Assembly (NCBI GenBank): GCA_016930255.1
Contig: JAFGHB010000008.1
Coordinates: 1 to 46,061, forward strand
Direction of reading: 5' to 3'
DNA: 46,061 nt
DNA from: Methanomicrobia archaeon
GTDB lineage: Archaea > Halobacteriota > Syntropharchaeia > Alkanophagales > Methanospirareceae
Positions within the stretch are counted from its first letter, which is position 1. Every line of letters begins with the position of its first letter. The notes under the pieces were generated by a model. The model did no database searches. It was not told the origin of the DNA and saw only the letters and a list, made by a program, of their open reading frames with translations. The position numbers were made by a program, and so were the translations under genes. Shown in pieces: positions 25,437 to 32,769 of this stretch.

Positions 25437-25859
25437 TCAGATCATCGAGAACTTATACTGTCTGCGCGATGTTACGGCAGCGAGCATGTCACCTATGGAA
25501 AGAAGTCCCACTAATTTGTCTCCGTCAATAACGATCAGACCAGGTATGTCGCTTCCTTCGCTTACCTGGGTCGCCATATATTTCGTTATCCCGGTCGCAA
25601 CATCAGAGTCTTTCGTGATGGTGGTGTAATTAGTAGAAACGACCTCCTTACAAGTGATTTTGCTTGAATCAAGCCCCTTTGCAAGCACTTTCTCTAAGAG
25701 CGTAAACAAGGTGACAACCCCTAAGACGCTGTCCCTATCATCGACGGCGATGACATCCATGACCCCCTCATCAACCATTCTCGCCGCAGCTTCACTTACG
25801 GGTGTGTCGCCATGAACGCGTATAAACTCATCGAATATGGGTAACTCTTTTACTTTCAT
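25437..25859 (-). CDS. CBS-domain pair protein
   Basis: I start this gene at the ATG at 25859 (MKVKELPIFDEFIRV) because a strong SD (gggagga) lies 10 bases before it; the frame is open further to 25934. The 140 residues form two CBS domains: TPVSEAAARMVDEGVMDVIA with VLGVVTLFTLLEKVL, and TITKDSDVATGITKYMATQV with LVGLLSIGDMLAAVT. CBS pairs usually bind AMP or ATP. It ends 11 bases before fdhA, so it is the first gene of that operon and may tie the dehydrogenase to cell energy status. Confidence 0.85.
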   Translation of the reverse strand: MKVKELPIFDEFIRVHGDTPVSEAAARMVDEGVMDVIAVDDRDSVLGVVTLFTLLEKVLAKGLDSSKITCKEVVSTNYTTITKDSDVATGITKYMATQVSEGSDIPGLIVIDGDKLVGLLSIGDMLAAVTSRRQYKFSMI

Positions 25860-26415
25860 TCTATTGTTATCCTCCCATGTGCATTTGTATAGTGGTGTTT
25901 GCATAAAAAAGCTTTTCGATATTTCATCACTCAAAACGGGATTTGACCGAATATATATCGCTGAACGCAGAGATTACAATTGCCCGGGCAGACGCCCCCA
26001 CGCTCTCGCAGACAGAACTTTGCTGGCGGGATTGAGACCGATGTGCCGGGATTTTTTCTGTACGTTTTCGCCGCACTACTCATATCCTCCCTTTTTCCCG
26101 CCTCTTTAACCACTCCTTTTTCTAGGACGTTCATCTATTGGACCTTTACCTTTTCAGACTTCGGAGTTAAAAATTTTTCGGTACTCTTTTCGCCGTCGTA
26201 CCCCCATTCGGGATTCCGTTTGCAGTAGAATAGGGTTGGCGATCATTCACCGGTGTTCGTAATCCAACCAAGAAAGCAGCGGCATACTATGACGGAACCA
26301 CGTGAAACTCGAAGAAGCGATGAGTAAGGAAAGGGCTTCTTAAAAAGTAGCATACGTTTTAACAATTGTCCTCATTTTAGAAAGTTTATATAGGGGGCCG
26401 CTAGTCTTACCCAAG
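25860..26415. other. Gene-free stretch with two promoters
   Basis: Minus-strand TATA-like cgatatatatt at 25950-25960 lies about 95 bases ahead of the CBS gene start. Bases 26381-26393 carry the TATA region of the next plus-strand gene. I see no conserved coding, tRNA or repeat in 25970-26370; short frames there have no recognisable features. Confidence 0.5.
26381..26393 (+). promoter_or_regulatory. BRE/TATA promoter of the AdoMetDC-like gene
   Basis: aaagtttatatag has the form of an archaeal BRE plus TATA box. Its centre is about 28 bases before the ATG at 26416, so transcription should begin within a few bases of the start codon. The mRNA is then leaderless or nearly so, and indeed no SD is present. 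Confidence 0.6.
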
Positions 26416-26808
26416 ATGGAGACAGATAAATGGACCCTCGAGGATTATCGCAGATCAGCGGCATGGGGACTTGCCTGCGCTGTAGACCTAAAGGGTTGTG
26501 ACCCTGCGTTAATTAGGGATGCAGAAGCAATAAAAGACTTTGTCGCGCAGCTCTGTGAGCTCATCGAGATGAAACGATACGGTGAGACCCAAGTCGTGAA
26601 CTTTGGGGAAGACCCAAGGGTTTCAGGTTTTTCCATGATCCAGCTGATTGAGACCAGCCTGATCTCGGGCCATTTCGCAAACCAGACAAATGCGGCATAT
26701 CTCGATATCTTTAGCTGTAAGTACTATCATCCAGAGCCGGTGGTTGCGTTTTGCAAAGACTTCTTCAAGGCAAAAAGCTATAACCTCACCGTGAGTTTTA
26801 GGATATAA
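26416..26808 (+). CDS. S-adenosylmethionine decarboxylase-like protein lacking the processing motif
   Basis: This 130-residue protein resembles small prokaryotic AdoMetDC (SpeD), which makes decarboxylated SAM for polyamines. The match covers the length and the core LIETSLISGHFANQTNAAYL followed by DIFSCKYYHPE. In active enzymes the chain cleaves itself in an ESH motif to form the pyruvoyl group, followed by HTWPE. Here the place reads E79-T80-S81 and the HTWPE block is replaced by HFANQ. It is thus probably a non-processing homologue, perhaps a regulatory or SAM-binding protein. The cysteine (Cys101) equivalent to that of the catalytic FTC block is kept. Confidence 0.7.
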   Translation: METDKWTLEDYRRSAAWGLACAVDLKGCDPALIRDAEAIKDFVAQLCELIEMKRYGETQVVNFGEDPRVSGFSMIQLIETSLISGHFANQTNAAYLDIFSCKYYHPEPVVAFCKDFFKAKSYNLTVSFRI

Positions 26809-26912
26809 AAAATAAAGTGGCCATTATCAGTTTCGTTTGAAATCGTGACCACGGTTTTTATGGAACAACATTAAAAACATCGCAATAGTATCTATTAAAA
26901 AAGGGAGATGAG

Positions 26913-27107
26913 ATGAAATACAAGGTTGTGATCACTGAGGGCGAAGATGGTTGGTATGTCATCGAATGCCCGGCCATCCCTGGCTGTATATCCCAGGGTA
27001 AGACCGTTAAAGAAGCACTGGCGAATATAAAAGATGCAATTCAGGGCTGTCTCGAAGTGCTAAACGAGAGGATCGAGTTAAAAGACTCATCAAACTCGCG
27101 GGCTTAG
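26913..27107 (+). CDS. HicB-like solitary protein
   Basis: This 64-residue protein has the HicB partial RNase H fold: MKYKVVITEGEDGWYVIECP, AIPGCISQGKTVKEALANIK and AIQGCLEVLNER. A good SD (gggagatgag) precedes the ATG. No HicA frame is found on either side, so it is either an orphan antitoxin or a stand-alone member of the UPF0150 group. A mevalonate kinase remnant begins 46 bases downstream on the other strand. Confidence 0.85.
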   Translation: MKYKVVITEGEDGWYVIECPAIPGCISQGKTVKEALANIKDAIQGCLEVLNERIELKDSSNSRA

Positions 27108-27152
27108 CTGTGGATGATTTTGTCGCGTTATTATAACTGTTGAGAATTTGTT

Positions 27153-27290
27153 TTATCGAGCAAGTTCGTAGGCTTGCAATCCTTCGCCACTCGTTTTAAC
27201 GTTTAGAGCACACGCACCTGCGCTCTCTATTGTTGCTTCAATGCGATCCAAAGGCCAGCACCGTCCAGCTCTCAGAAGGCAGGCGGGACC
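27153..27290 (-). pseudogene. Mevalonate kinase 3' remnant no. 1
   Basis: On the minus strand a frame reads DRIEATIESAGACALNVKTS, GEGLQAYELAR and stops at 27153. This lines up with the end of the intact mevalonate kinase at 30207 (ERIEAAMEIAGALAMTVKTG, then GEGLKIEQF). Base identity is about 75 percent over 36 bases around 27212-27247. A shifted frame upstream gives TVLAFGS against SVLVLPG. It covers only the last 40-50 codons and lies 3 kb left of the real gene. Confidence 0.75.
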
Positions 27291-27375
27291 GATTTGCAAT
27301 ATGTCTGGGGATTGCGGTAGCTGACAGGAAAGGAGAAAGACAGAAAGGCTTATATTAGTTGTAAGCGCTAAAGGT

Positions 27376-27432
27376 ATGAGTGAGATAAAAAGTACGAGGG
27401 ATACTACTCAAGGGGCAGGAGGTAACGAATGA
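27376..27432 (+). other. 18-codon leader frame overlapping the DUF6615 gene
   Basis: The frame MSEIKSTRDTTQGAGGNE runs from 27376 to a stop at 27430-27432, overlapping the ATG at 27429 (ATGA). The TATA box ggcttatatta (27348-27357) places the transcription start at about 27376-27382, so the leader could be made from a leaderless mRNA and couple translation of the nuclease-like gene, whose own SD (gcaggagg) lies inside it. Expression is not shown by sequence. Confidence 0.3.
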
Positions 27433-28385
27433 CTGAACGTCTGGGTCCTTCTGATGATTTACCGTCTATCTCATACGATGGGAGAAAAAGTATGAGAACA
27501 CATGCTAGGGATTTCGGAGAGCTTTGTAGCAGTTTTCAAAGTATAGCAATTCGTACATGGCACAGAATGCATAACAACCTCACTACACCTATATCCCTGC
27601 GAGAAGACGGCATAACCGCCATGAACCTTCAAGACCTCTATAATCTACATTCCTCACAGGTCCTCATTGTTGATTTCTCACCCTACATTGAATCTCACAG
27701 GACCAGTGCTGATTGGGAATGGTGGTTCTTGCAACCACACAACTATTTCGGTGCTGCAGTTCAAGCCAAATGTCTGAAATCAGATAACTCGTATGAAATC
27801 GGTTACGTACCTCTTAACGGTTATCCACAAATCAGACGATTGCTTGATTACTCCCAGAAAAACGCGCTTACGCCGTTATATTGCTTTTATAACTGGTGGG
27901 GCACTCCTCCAGTCATGGGCTATTGGCCATGCGGATCGTTTTCATATCAAGACGACTTATGGGGCTGCTCACTGTCTGATGGCATTGTGGTATACCAATT
28001 GTATCGACAGGGAAAGAACGGTATCGGGGATATTTATCCACTCACAATGCCTTGGCACTGTATTGCGTGTTGTCCTGAATACCATGCAGGTTCCCTAGAT
28101 CGTTCCGGAAAGGGGTATGCAACTCGGGGCGCCAGTGTAGCAGAGGTGATGCGAGAGATGATTCGTTCTGTTCCTGATTCAGATGACTCCGCAGAAAACT
28201 ACTACCCAAACTTTCTGTGGCCCAGAATTGTTCCAGAACTTCCGGAACGTATCCAAGTTGTGCGCCGCCTTGCTCTAGCACGAGAGCCCATAAGTCCAGA
28301 CCGTGTTTCTGAATACTTTGGTAAATTTCCTCCCAGATATGTTGTCCTTCAGGGAAGCGATGAACCTACTTCAAGGGAGGAGTAG
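27429..28385 (+). CDS. DUF6615-like protein, possible PD-(D/E)XK nuclease
   Basis: This is a 318-residue soluble protein. SD gcaggagg precedes the ATG. The conserved pieces that suggest DUF6615 are LCSSFQSIAIRTWHRM (32-47), ISLREDGITAMNL with Glu59, ADWEWWF with Asp95 and Glu97, and AAVQAKCL with Gln112 and Lys114. The order Glu - Asp - (E/Q)xK fits a restriction-type PD-(D/E)XK core. Residues 150-230 are rich in Trp and Cys (YCFYNWWGTPPV, CIACCPEYHAG). The nuclease reading and a defence role are inferences from motif spacing and the accessory setting. No modification enzyme or helicase is next to it. Confidence 0.6.
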   Translation: MTERLGPSDDLPSISYDGRKSMRTHARDFGELCSSFQSIAIRTWHRMHNNLTTPISLREDGITAMNLQDLYNLHSSQVLIVDFSPYIESHRTSADWEWWFLQPHNYFGAAVQAKCLKSDNSYEIGYVPLNGYPQIRRLLDYSQKNALTPLYCFYNWWGTPPVMGYWPCGSFSYQDDLWGCSLSDGIVVYQLYRQGKNGIGDIYPLTMPWHCIACCPEYHAGSLDRSGKGYATRGASVAEVMREMIRSVPDSDDSAENYYPNFLWPRIVPELPERIQVVRRLALAREPISPDRVSEYFGKFPPRYVVLQGSDEPTSREE

Positions 28386-28700
28386 CAGACAGTTCTAATA
28401 AAAGCTGTACGCAAAAATTATTTTGCCTTTCTTATAGAACAGGGCTGACTTGCTGTCTTGGTAAGGCGGCATCACCCCGGCCACGGCAACATATAAACTG
28501 CCCATTTGTACTGCGTCACCCATCTTTTGGGAGATTTAACAAGGTTTTATCAAAAGCAGGCACATTCACACCTGTTTGGCGATTTGACACACACCCGAAA
28601 TGGTCTGGGTCGGTAGTAACGACTTATTTTTTAAAGATACTACACTTTTAATTAAGATACGAAGAACAGGAGCAAAATAAATTTAGAGGAGGGACCTAAA
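28386..28700. other. Intergenic region with promoter of the flavoprotein gene
   Basis: TATA-like cttttaattaag lies at 28645-28656, and SD gaggaggga at 28686-28694 precedes the ATG at 28701, giving a leader of about 25 bases. Left of this, 28390-28620, I see no gene, remnant or repeat that I can name. Confidence 0.5.
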
Positions 28701-29276
28701 ATGAAAGTAATTGCTTTTAACGGCAGCGCGCGTGAGGACGGCAATACCGCCATCCTTATTAAGTACGTCCTGGACGAATTAGAAAAAGCGGGCATTGAAA
28801 CCGAAGTTTTTTCACTGGCTGGCAAAGAGATCCACGGCTGTCGGGCCTGCTACACCTGTTTTCAGAACAGGGACAAGCATTGCGTGGTGAACGACGACGT
28901 CTTGAACGAGTGCATCGATAAGATGCGTGAGGCTGATGGCATCATTCTGGGGTCACCCACCTATTTTGCCAACGTCAGCACGGAGATGAAGGCGTTAATC
29001 GACCGAGCGGGCCTTGTCGCGATAGCGAACGACCACATGTTCAAACGCAAGCTGGGTGCGGCGGTCGTTGCCGTGCGACGTGCAGGCAGCATCCACGTCT
29101 TCAATTCCATCAACCACTTCTTCCTTATCAACCAGATGATCATACCCGGCTCCAGCTACTGGAACATGGGTATGGGCCACAGCGCAGGCGACGTGGAACA
29201 AGACGAAGAAGGCATTATGATAATGAAAACGCTGGGCCAAAACATGGCCTGGCTGTTGAAGCAGGTGCACGAATAG
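28701..29276 (+). CDS. Iron-sulfur flavoprotein, NADPH-dependent FMN reductase family
   Basis: This 191-residue flavodoxin-fold protein has the FMN phosphate loop FNGSAREDGNT (6-16) and a compact cysteine cluster Cys47, Cys50, Cys53 and Cys61 (GCRACYTCF and KHC) that binds [4Fe-4S] in the Isf group of methanogens. SPTYFANVSTEMKALIDRAG is the second flavin-contact region. Isf proteins move electrons from ferredoxin, for instance to O2 or H2O2 detoxification. It has a very strong SD. It sits among accessory genes but has no visible defect. Confidence 0.9.
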   Translation: MKVIAFNGSAREDGNTAILIKYVLDELEKAGIETEVFSLAGKEIHGCRACYTCFQNRDKHCVVNDDVLNECIDKMREADGIILGSPTYFANVSTEMKALIDRAGLVAIANDHMFKRKLGAAVVAVRRAGSIHVFNSINHFFLINQMIIPGSSYWNMGMGHSAGDVEQDEEGIMIMKTLGQNMAWLLKQVHE

Positions 29277-29327
29277 CCCTCTCTCTATCTAAGTAAGTAT
29301 GTTAGATATAGAATAACGTGAGTTGCC

Positions 29328-29501
29328 ATGGTGAACCGAGACAAGGTGTTATTTGTACTAGGACTGGTATTGGCGCTAACCGGGGCGTTCTTAATGTGGA
29401 ATGGTAGTATCCTGGGAGAACGGACTATCTCTGCCGCGATTACGTTAGGGATTGTTGGGATAAGCCTTATAGCCACATCAAAGATCCGGTTGCTGAAATA
29501 G
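29328..29501 (+). CDS. Small two-span membrane protein
   Basis: This is a 57-residue frame: MVNRDKVLFVLGLVLALTGA, a short loop NGSILGERTIS, and AAITLGIVGISLIATSK ending in basic residues. Two membrane spans and charged ends argue for a real gene. It lies 50 bases after the flavoprotein gene on the same strand. Function is unknown. Confidence 0.6.
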   Translation: MVNRDKVLFVLGLVLALTGAFLMWNGSILGERTISAAITLGIVGISLIATSKIRLLK

Positions 29502-29587
29502 GAGTAACCGCCTGTGGTTGCGTGTGATCTTGAATCACTGAATCATGTACGGGCTCCTGCGTCATACTACTCGCTCGCTACGCGCGT

Positions 29588-29660
29588 TCGACGGACGTGA
29601 ATCGCTCTATCTTCAGCCCCCTACACCAGTTTTCACCGTCATCGCGAGCGCACCTCGACC
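29588..29660 (-). pseudogene. Mevalonate kinase 3' remnant no. 2
   Basis: The plus-strand bases 29591-29655 match 30235-30300 in the end of the intact mevalonate kinase gene at about 80 percent. On the minus strand they read ALAMTVKTGV, then a one-base shift, then LKIERFTSVE against LKIEQFTSAE. It is a second decayed 3' end, about 600 bases left of the intact gene, with a small membrane protein gene between. Confidence 0.75.
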
Positions 29661-29774
29661 GCGCATACCAATGGGATTAGCAACGAGACAGATAACGGCA
29701 ATAAGAAGCTTGAAGCTCCCTCTAGCATATCAAAGTTTCCCGGATATTTTCCACGCTCCACGCTATTACAATGG

Positions 29775-29990
29775 TTACTGCTGTATTGCAGATCCAAGTA
29801 TAGCTGCGGCAGTGACAATGCCAGCTGTAAGAACAATCATGTCCCCTCCAACGAGTACCAATCCTGCAAACTGCGCACCAATCTTAATCACCCATATGGT
29901 CAGCATAAAATAGATTATGCCGAGCAGGATCAGCACAACGGAGGCAACGATGGTTACAGCTAGATTGCTCAGTCCTTCCCAAACACTCAT
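29775..29990 (-). CDS. Small membrane protein with two spans
   Basis: I start at the ATG at 29990 (MSVWEGLSNLAVTIVASVVL) because the SD-like gagggggtg lies about 10 bases upstream; the frame is open to 30020. The 71 residues contain two to three hydrophobic stretches with little loop (LLGIIYFMLTIWVIKIGAQF, LVLVGGDMIVLTAGIVTAAA). A TATA box (tttatata at 30031-30038 on the minus strand) gives a short leader. It sits between the mevalonate kinase gene and that gene's remnant no. 2. Function unknown. Confidence 0.65.
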   Translation of the reverse strand: MSVWEGLSNLAVTIVASVVLILLGIIYFMLTIWVIKIGAQFAGLVLVGGDMIVLTAGIVTAAAILGSAIQQ

Positions 29991-30029
29991 GATAGCGAGC
30001 ACCCCCTCTAAATAAAGCATATGCCGTAG

Positions 30030-30040
30030 CTATATAAATT
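30030..30040 (-). promoter_or_regulatory. TATA box of the small membrane protein gene
   Basis: Minus-strand aatttatatagc places a transcription start near 30008-30012, about 20 bases ahead of the ATG at 29990 with the SD gagggggtg in the leader. Box, SD and start agree in spacing. Confidence 0.5.
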
Positions 30041-30206
30041 TTTCGTTTGAACGCCCCTTTACGCAGGTGTTAAAACTTATTTAGAAAGCATCAGTTGCAT
30101 CGCCGCTGGGCACGTAACGCCGCCTACTCGAAAATCTTGTTGCAGTTCGCTCTCCTATCTTAAATTGAGCTAACGCGAAAACTTCCGATGAGCTGGCATG
30201 TTCGTT

Positions 30207-31295
30207 TCAATCTGAAACGTAGGCTTTCTCGGCGGACGTAAACTGCTCTATCTTCAACCCTTCCCCACCCGTTTTCACCGTCATTGCGAGCGCGCCCGCT
30301 ATCTCCATTGCTGCTTCGATTCGTTCGGCAACCGTTCCGGGCAGTACCAGAACTGAACCGACGCCACCCATATCGTCAGAGCCGCCAGCGCCCGTTACTT
30401 TTGCGCCCAGTGCACCCAATGACTGTGAGACCTTGACGAGCTCGCCTAGTCGTCGTGGCACCACGCCTATTGCGTCCAGCAAGCCGTGATTGATGTTCAT
30501 TAACGCGCCCAGCTTCACCAAATCACCAGCTTCGATCGCCTGAATTGCCTGCGTCGTTAGCTCGTCAGCGGCATCAAAAAGGGGATCGAATATGCTTGTA
30601 AAAAGCGCTCTTCGATCTTTAACACCCGCGACAAGCGTTTTCGTCTTCAAGCCAAGATCCGTTGCCTTTGTGCTATCCATACTCAGCGGGATGCTGCCGA
30701 TACTGCCCACCATCAAATCCAATTTGGGCAATGGCAATCGCTTCACTTCGCCGCGCTCCACGAGCACATAGCCGCCGTACGTAGAGATTGCGGTATCAAC
30801 CGGGCTCGCAGCGCCTTGTACCTGCTTCTCAACGCCGTGTGCATCGCTTCTCACGCCGTCCACGCCACCCCCGACGCCGAAATATTCCTTGAGCGCCGCG
30901 ATCGTCGCGACACAGGTCGCGGCTGAAGAACCCAGCCCGGCAGAGAGCGGTATCTCGGACTTTATCTCCAGCTCCACGCCTTCGTTCCCTATCCCGTACC
31001 GCTCTTCAAGGTACTCGATTGAGCCTTTGACGTACGCGAGCGCTTTTGACGCGGTGCTGTAATCCTTATACGGTCGTACTTCTTTGGGACGCGCACGCCC
31101 GGTTTCTAAGTCCAGCTCCAGGCCGAACGTCGGTATATTCCCTATTCTTACGTGATACCCTTTTTTCTCTTTACCTGATATCTCGACGGTGAGTCGACGG
31201 TCAATAGCAGCCGCTAACGCGCGCTTACCGTAGACCACGAAATGTTCACCAAAGAGAATCACCTTCGCGGGAACCGATGCCCGTATTTTCTTCAT
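30207..31295 (-). CDS. mvk: Mevalonate kinase
   Basis: This 362-residue GHMP kinase phosphorylates mevalonate in isoprenoid lipid synthesis. I choose the ATG at 31295 (MKKIRASVPAKVILFGEHFV); a TTG at 31343 that overlaps the HAD gene adds residues without family match. The ATP loop is PLSAGLGSSAA (116-126), the catalytic aspartate is Asp167 in QGAASPVDTAIS, and motif 3 is KVTGAGGSDDMGG. A glycine- and aspartate-rich insert at 141-155 is unusual. It follows the HAD gene closely on the same strand. Two decayed copies of its 3' end lie downstream at 29588 and 27153. Confidence 0.93.
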   Translation of the reverse strand: MKKIRASVPAKVILFGEHFVVYGKRALAAAIDRRLTVEISGKEKKGYHVRIGNIPTFGLELDLETGRARPKEVRPYKDYSTASKALAYVKGSIEYLEERYGIGNEGVELEIKSEIPLSAGLGSSAATCVATIAALKEYFGVGGGVDGVRSDAHGVEKQVQGAASPVDTAISTYGGYVLVERGEVKRLPLPKLDLMVGSIGSIPLSMDSTKATDLGLKTKTLVAGVKDRRALFTSIFDPLFDAADELTTQAIQAIEAGDLVKLGALMNINHGLLDAIGVVPRRLGELVKVSQSLGALGAKVTGAGGSDDMGGVGSVLVLPGTVAERIEAAMEIAGALAMTVKTGGEGLKIEQFTSAEKAYVSD

Positions 31296-31339
31296 TTCAC
31301 AACACACATAGTTTCCTTTTTCAAAAAGGGTTTTTGTTT

Positions 31340-31969
31340 TCAAAAAGCGATCGGATTATTTAACACTTTGAAGAGATCCTCAAGCTGCTCTATGTGCACG
31401 TCACCTGCCGAGTCCCCGCCCACGCCCACGACGAAACAACCGGCAGCCTTACCCGCCTGATAATCCGTTCTCGTATCGCCCACGAGTACCGCGTGCTCCG
31501 GCTGCACATTGAGCTGTTCACATGCCTTCAGTACGATCTCGGCGTCCGGCTTGCCCAGTTTCACATCGTCGCCGGTGAGGATCGCATCGAAATGGTTGGT
31601 GAGCCGGAACCGCTCGAAGATCTCGGTAACGTTCGCTCGCGGCGTATTCGTCACCAGCCCGACCTTGAGCTTGTAGTCCTCTCTCGTACGGCGCAATACC
31701 TCTCTTGCACCGGGAAACAGCGCGATGAGTTCTATCAATTTTATCTGCTCACGAGTGCAGTAATCAGCAGCGTTTTCATCCAACTGTAACGTAGCGAGGT
31801 TGTGACTCAAACCAGGCCCCCAGTACCTCTCTCTGAACGTCTCCCGGCTCATCTCATCCTTACCGTACGCTTTCAACATTCTCGCAAAGGCTTGATACCA
31901 GCTTTCAAACGAGTCTATGAGCACGCCGTCGAGGTCGAATAAGAGTGCTTCGGTTTTTCGAGTGGTCAT
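31340..31969 (-). CDS. HAD-superfamily phosphatase, phosphoglycolate phosphatase-like
   Basis: This 209-residue protein has HAD motif I LLFDLDGVLIDS (Asp11 nucleophile and Asp13), a helical cap, motif II VTNTP, motif III KLGKPDAE and motif IV VLVGDTRTDYQAG. Substrates of such enzymes are small phosphates such as phosphoglycolate; the actual one is not known. It is the first gene of a minus-strand pair with mevalonate kinase. Confidence 0.88.
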   Translation of the reverse strand: MTTRKTEALLFDLDGVLIDSFESWYQAFARMLKAYGKDEMSRETFRERYWGPGLSHNLATLQLDENAADYCTREQIKLIELIALFPGAREVLRRTREDYKLKVGLVTNTPRANVTEIFERFRLTNHFDAILTGDDVKLGKPDAEIVLKACEQLNVQPEHAVLVGDTRTDYQAGKAAGCFVVGVGGDSAGDVHIEQLEDLFKVLNNPIAF

Positions 31970-32088
31970 CGTATCTATCTACGTAGGTAGTATAGGTTAG
32001 CAACACTTTTAACTTTTAGCGCGTGAAACCGCTACAAAAAATCCCCGGAACTCTTTTTTAAGTTCTAACCTTTTCTTACGTTTGTATA

Positions 32089-32769
32089 ATGCCCGAGTAC
32101 TTCGATCTCAACGTCCATGCATATCCGGAAACCGCTGCGCCGGTAGAGGAACTACTCCGCGTTGCGAAACGATACGGCTATGCAGGCATCGCAATAACGA
32201 ACCACGATGAGGCTGTCGTGCCGGAGCCTTTGGAATCAAGTGCCGTCTTCACCGGTGTTGAGATACACGCACAATCGGTTCTTGAACTGAAGCGGAAGAT
32301 AAAGCGGTACTGGGGTAACGTGGCGTTAGTCGCGGTTCACGGCGGCGATGATAAAATAAACCGAGCGGCAGTGGAGAATCCGAAGGTGGATATTTTAGCG
32401 CATCCGTGCGGCGAGAAAGGCGAGAGCGGCTTGAACCACGTACTGGTGCGATACGCAGCTGATAACGGCGTTGCAATCGACTTCAACATGGATGCACTGA
32501 TCTGGAGCAGAAGAGGCGATCGAGCACGGATCATTGGAAAAATGCGGGAGAACCTGAAGCTGGTGCGGAAATACAACGCCCCTATGATACTGACCAGTCA
32601 TGCCCACTCCATATACGATTTGCGAGCGCCGCGCGAGCTGATCGCACTTGCAAAGCTCTTCGGAATGACAAAAGAAGAGGCTACGAGCGCGTTATGCGAT
32701 ATCCCCTTGGGTGTTTTAGAGAAGCGCTGGAAAAAGGACCGCGATGTGGAGGTGCTCCGATCTGAATGA
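32089..32769 (+). CDS. rnp3: Ribonuclease P protein component 3 (Rpp30)
   Basis: This 226-residue PHP-fold protein is a subunit of archaeal RNase P, which trims the 5' ends of pre-tRNA. Landmarks are FDLNVHAYPE, AITNHDEAV, DILAHPCGE, NGVAIDFNM and PMILTSHAHSIYDLRAPREL. The PHP metal site is mostly degenerate, as in Rpp30 proteins, which are structural. TATA-like tttttaagt at 32052-32062 predicts a nearly leaderless mRNA. It overlaps the Pop5 gene by 4 bases. Confidence 0.92.
   Translation: MPEYFDLNVHAYPETAAPVEELLRVAKRYGYAGIAITNHDEAVVPEPLESSAVFTGVEIHAQSVLELKRKIKRYWGNVALVAVHGGDDKINRAAVENPKVDILAHPCGEKGESGLNHVLVRYAADNGVAIDFNMDALIWSRRGDRARIIGKMRENLKLVRKYNAPMILTSHAHSIYDLRAPRELIALAKLFGMTKEEATSALCDIPLGVLEKRWKKDRDVEVLRSE

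Noticed and set aside
141-31295. Insertion sequences or transposons as the cause of the gene fragments
   Set aside because: No transposase, integrase or terminal inverted repeats were found at any of the three loci.
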